Origin: Bacteroidota bacterium
GTDB lineage: Bacteria > Bacteroidota > Bacteroidia > Bacteroidales > Porphyromonadaceae
DNA: 64,000 bases
Direction of reading: 5' to 3'
Assembly: GCA_023396255.1 (NCBI GenBank)
Contig: JAEWWU010000004.1
Location: forward strand, 62,001-126,000
The translations under genes were made by a program, and so were the position numbers. The notes beneath the pieces were generated by a model, which saw nothing but the letters and a program-made list of their open reading frames with translations, made no database searches and was not told the DNA's origin. Shown here in pieces: positions 63,858 to 64,000 of this stretch (the first letter of the stretch is position 1; every line of letters starts with the position of its first letter).

Positions 63858-64000
63858 ACAACATTCACCAATAGAAGTAGACTCCATACTAAACGCTCTA
63901 CTATCGCAAGAACAACAAAAAGAACATCTTTCTCCTCTCGAGAATGAACAACTCGTATGTTCTATCCTGACCCGAATAAAATCGAGGCAACGCCTTCGTT
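63847..64000 (+). CDS. Start of a possible anti-sigma factor, cut by the window end
   Basis: An ATG at 63847 opens a frame overlapping the sigma stop by 11 nt and stays open to the last base (51 codons). The visible part is acidic and hydrophilic (EVDSILNALLSQEQQKE) and reaches the basic ILTRIKSRQRLR, often seen just before a membrane helix. Role is inferred from position only. Confidence 0.5.
   Translation, partial: MNDKQHSPIEVDSILNALLSQEQQKEHLSPLENEQLVCSILTRIKSRQRLR

Overview
The window reads as a chromosomal segment of a Bacteroidales bacterium, most likely Porphyromonas or a close relative. This rests on Bacteroidetes-type promoters (-7 box TAnnTTTG, sometimes with TTTG or TTG about 20 nt upstream), weak Shine-Dalgarno sites, two proteins with type IX secretion (T9SS) C-terminal sorting domains, a DUF3256 protein, a DUF5074-like surface protein, a Porin_10-type outer-membrane protein, and an acyl-CoA dehydrogenase/EtfAB cluster typical of anaerobes. 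Species cannot be fixed from sequence reading alone. I see no prophage, insertion sequence, rRNA or CRISPR array.

Layout. 1-4.4 kb (+): end of an unknown gene, nfo, a DUF3256 protein, a coiled-coil membrane protein, serS, smpB. 4.4-5.1 kb: a gene graveyard with relics of BspA-like/T9SS surface-protein genes. 5.1-5.7 kb: marC. 6.0-8.5 kb (-): SpoU methyltransferase, PH-like membrane protein, birA, MmcQ/YjbR protein. 8.5-18.1 kb (+): rdgB, LPG-synthase-like membrane protein, pepD, fabD, ettA, holB, trmD, pyrE, SRPBCC protein, Rieske-like lipoprotein. 18.1-25.4 kb (+): envelope block with a putative porin, a DUF5074-like T9SS protein and a 1078-residue LRR T9SS protein. 25.9-30.8 kb (+): SpmA-SpmB fusion, ybeY, tsaD, CinA-C amidase, PDZ protein. 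30.8-33.5 kb (+): a BtuFCD-like ABC importer for iron, heme or cobalamin. 33.9-37.3 kb (+): two EptA-like phosphoethanolamine transferase paralogs, the second apparently without its active site. 37.8-39.7 kb (+): a 52-residue peptide gene and a large unrecognised lipoprotein. 40.4-56.1 kb (-): glmS, a divergent YciO/Sua5 protein, HhH/outer-membrane protein, mutS2, rseP, a glutamine-amidotransferase/dipeptidase fusion, gyrB, hemG, Fe-alcohol dehydrogenase. 56.5-63.0 kb (-): tRNA-Pro(GGG), etfA, etfB, acyl-CoA dehydrogenase, clpB. 63.3-64.0 kb (+): ECF sigma factor and the start of a possible anti-sigma gene.

The most notable unexplained structure is a dispersed intergenic repeat. Four copies (about 25.5, 40.0, 53.3 and 60.1 kb) and one doubtful fifth (5.9 kb) are built from 12-nt boxes of the form ATTAGTTCCCTN in both orientations. 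At least three copies share a TGTCCAAG-type motif at one end or a recognisable remnant of the same layout. All four lie between a terminator or gene end and the next transcription unit. I know of no named element with this structure, but I could not search. Other leads are the degenerate EptA paralog, the small peptide beside the large lipoprotein, and the surface-gene graveyard.
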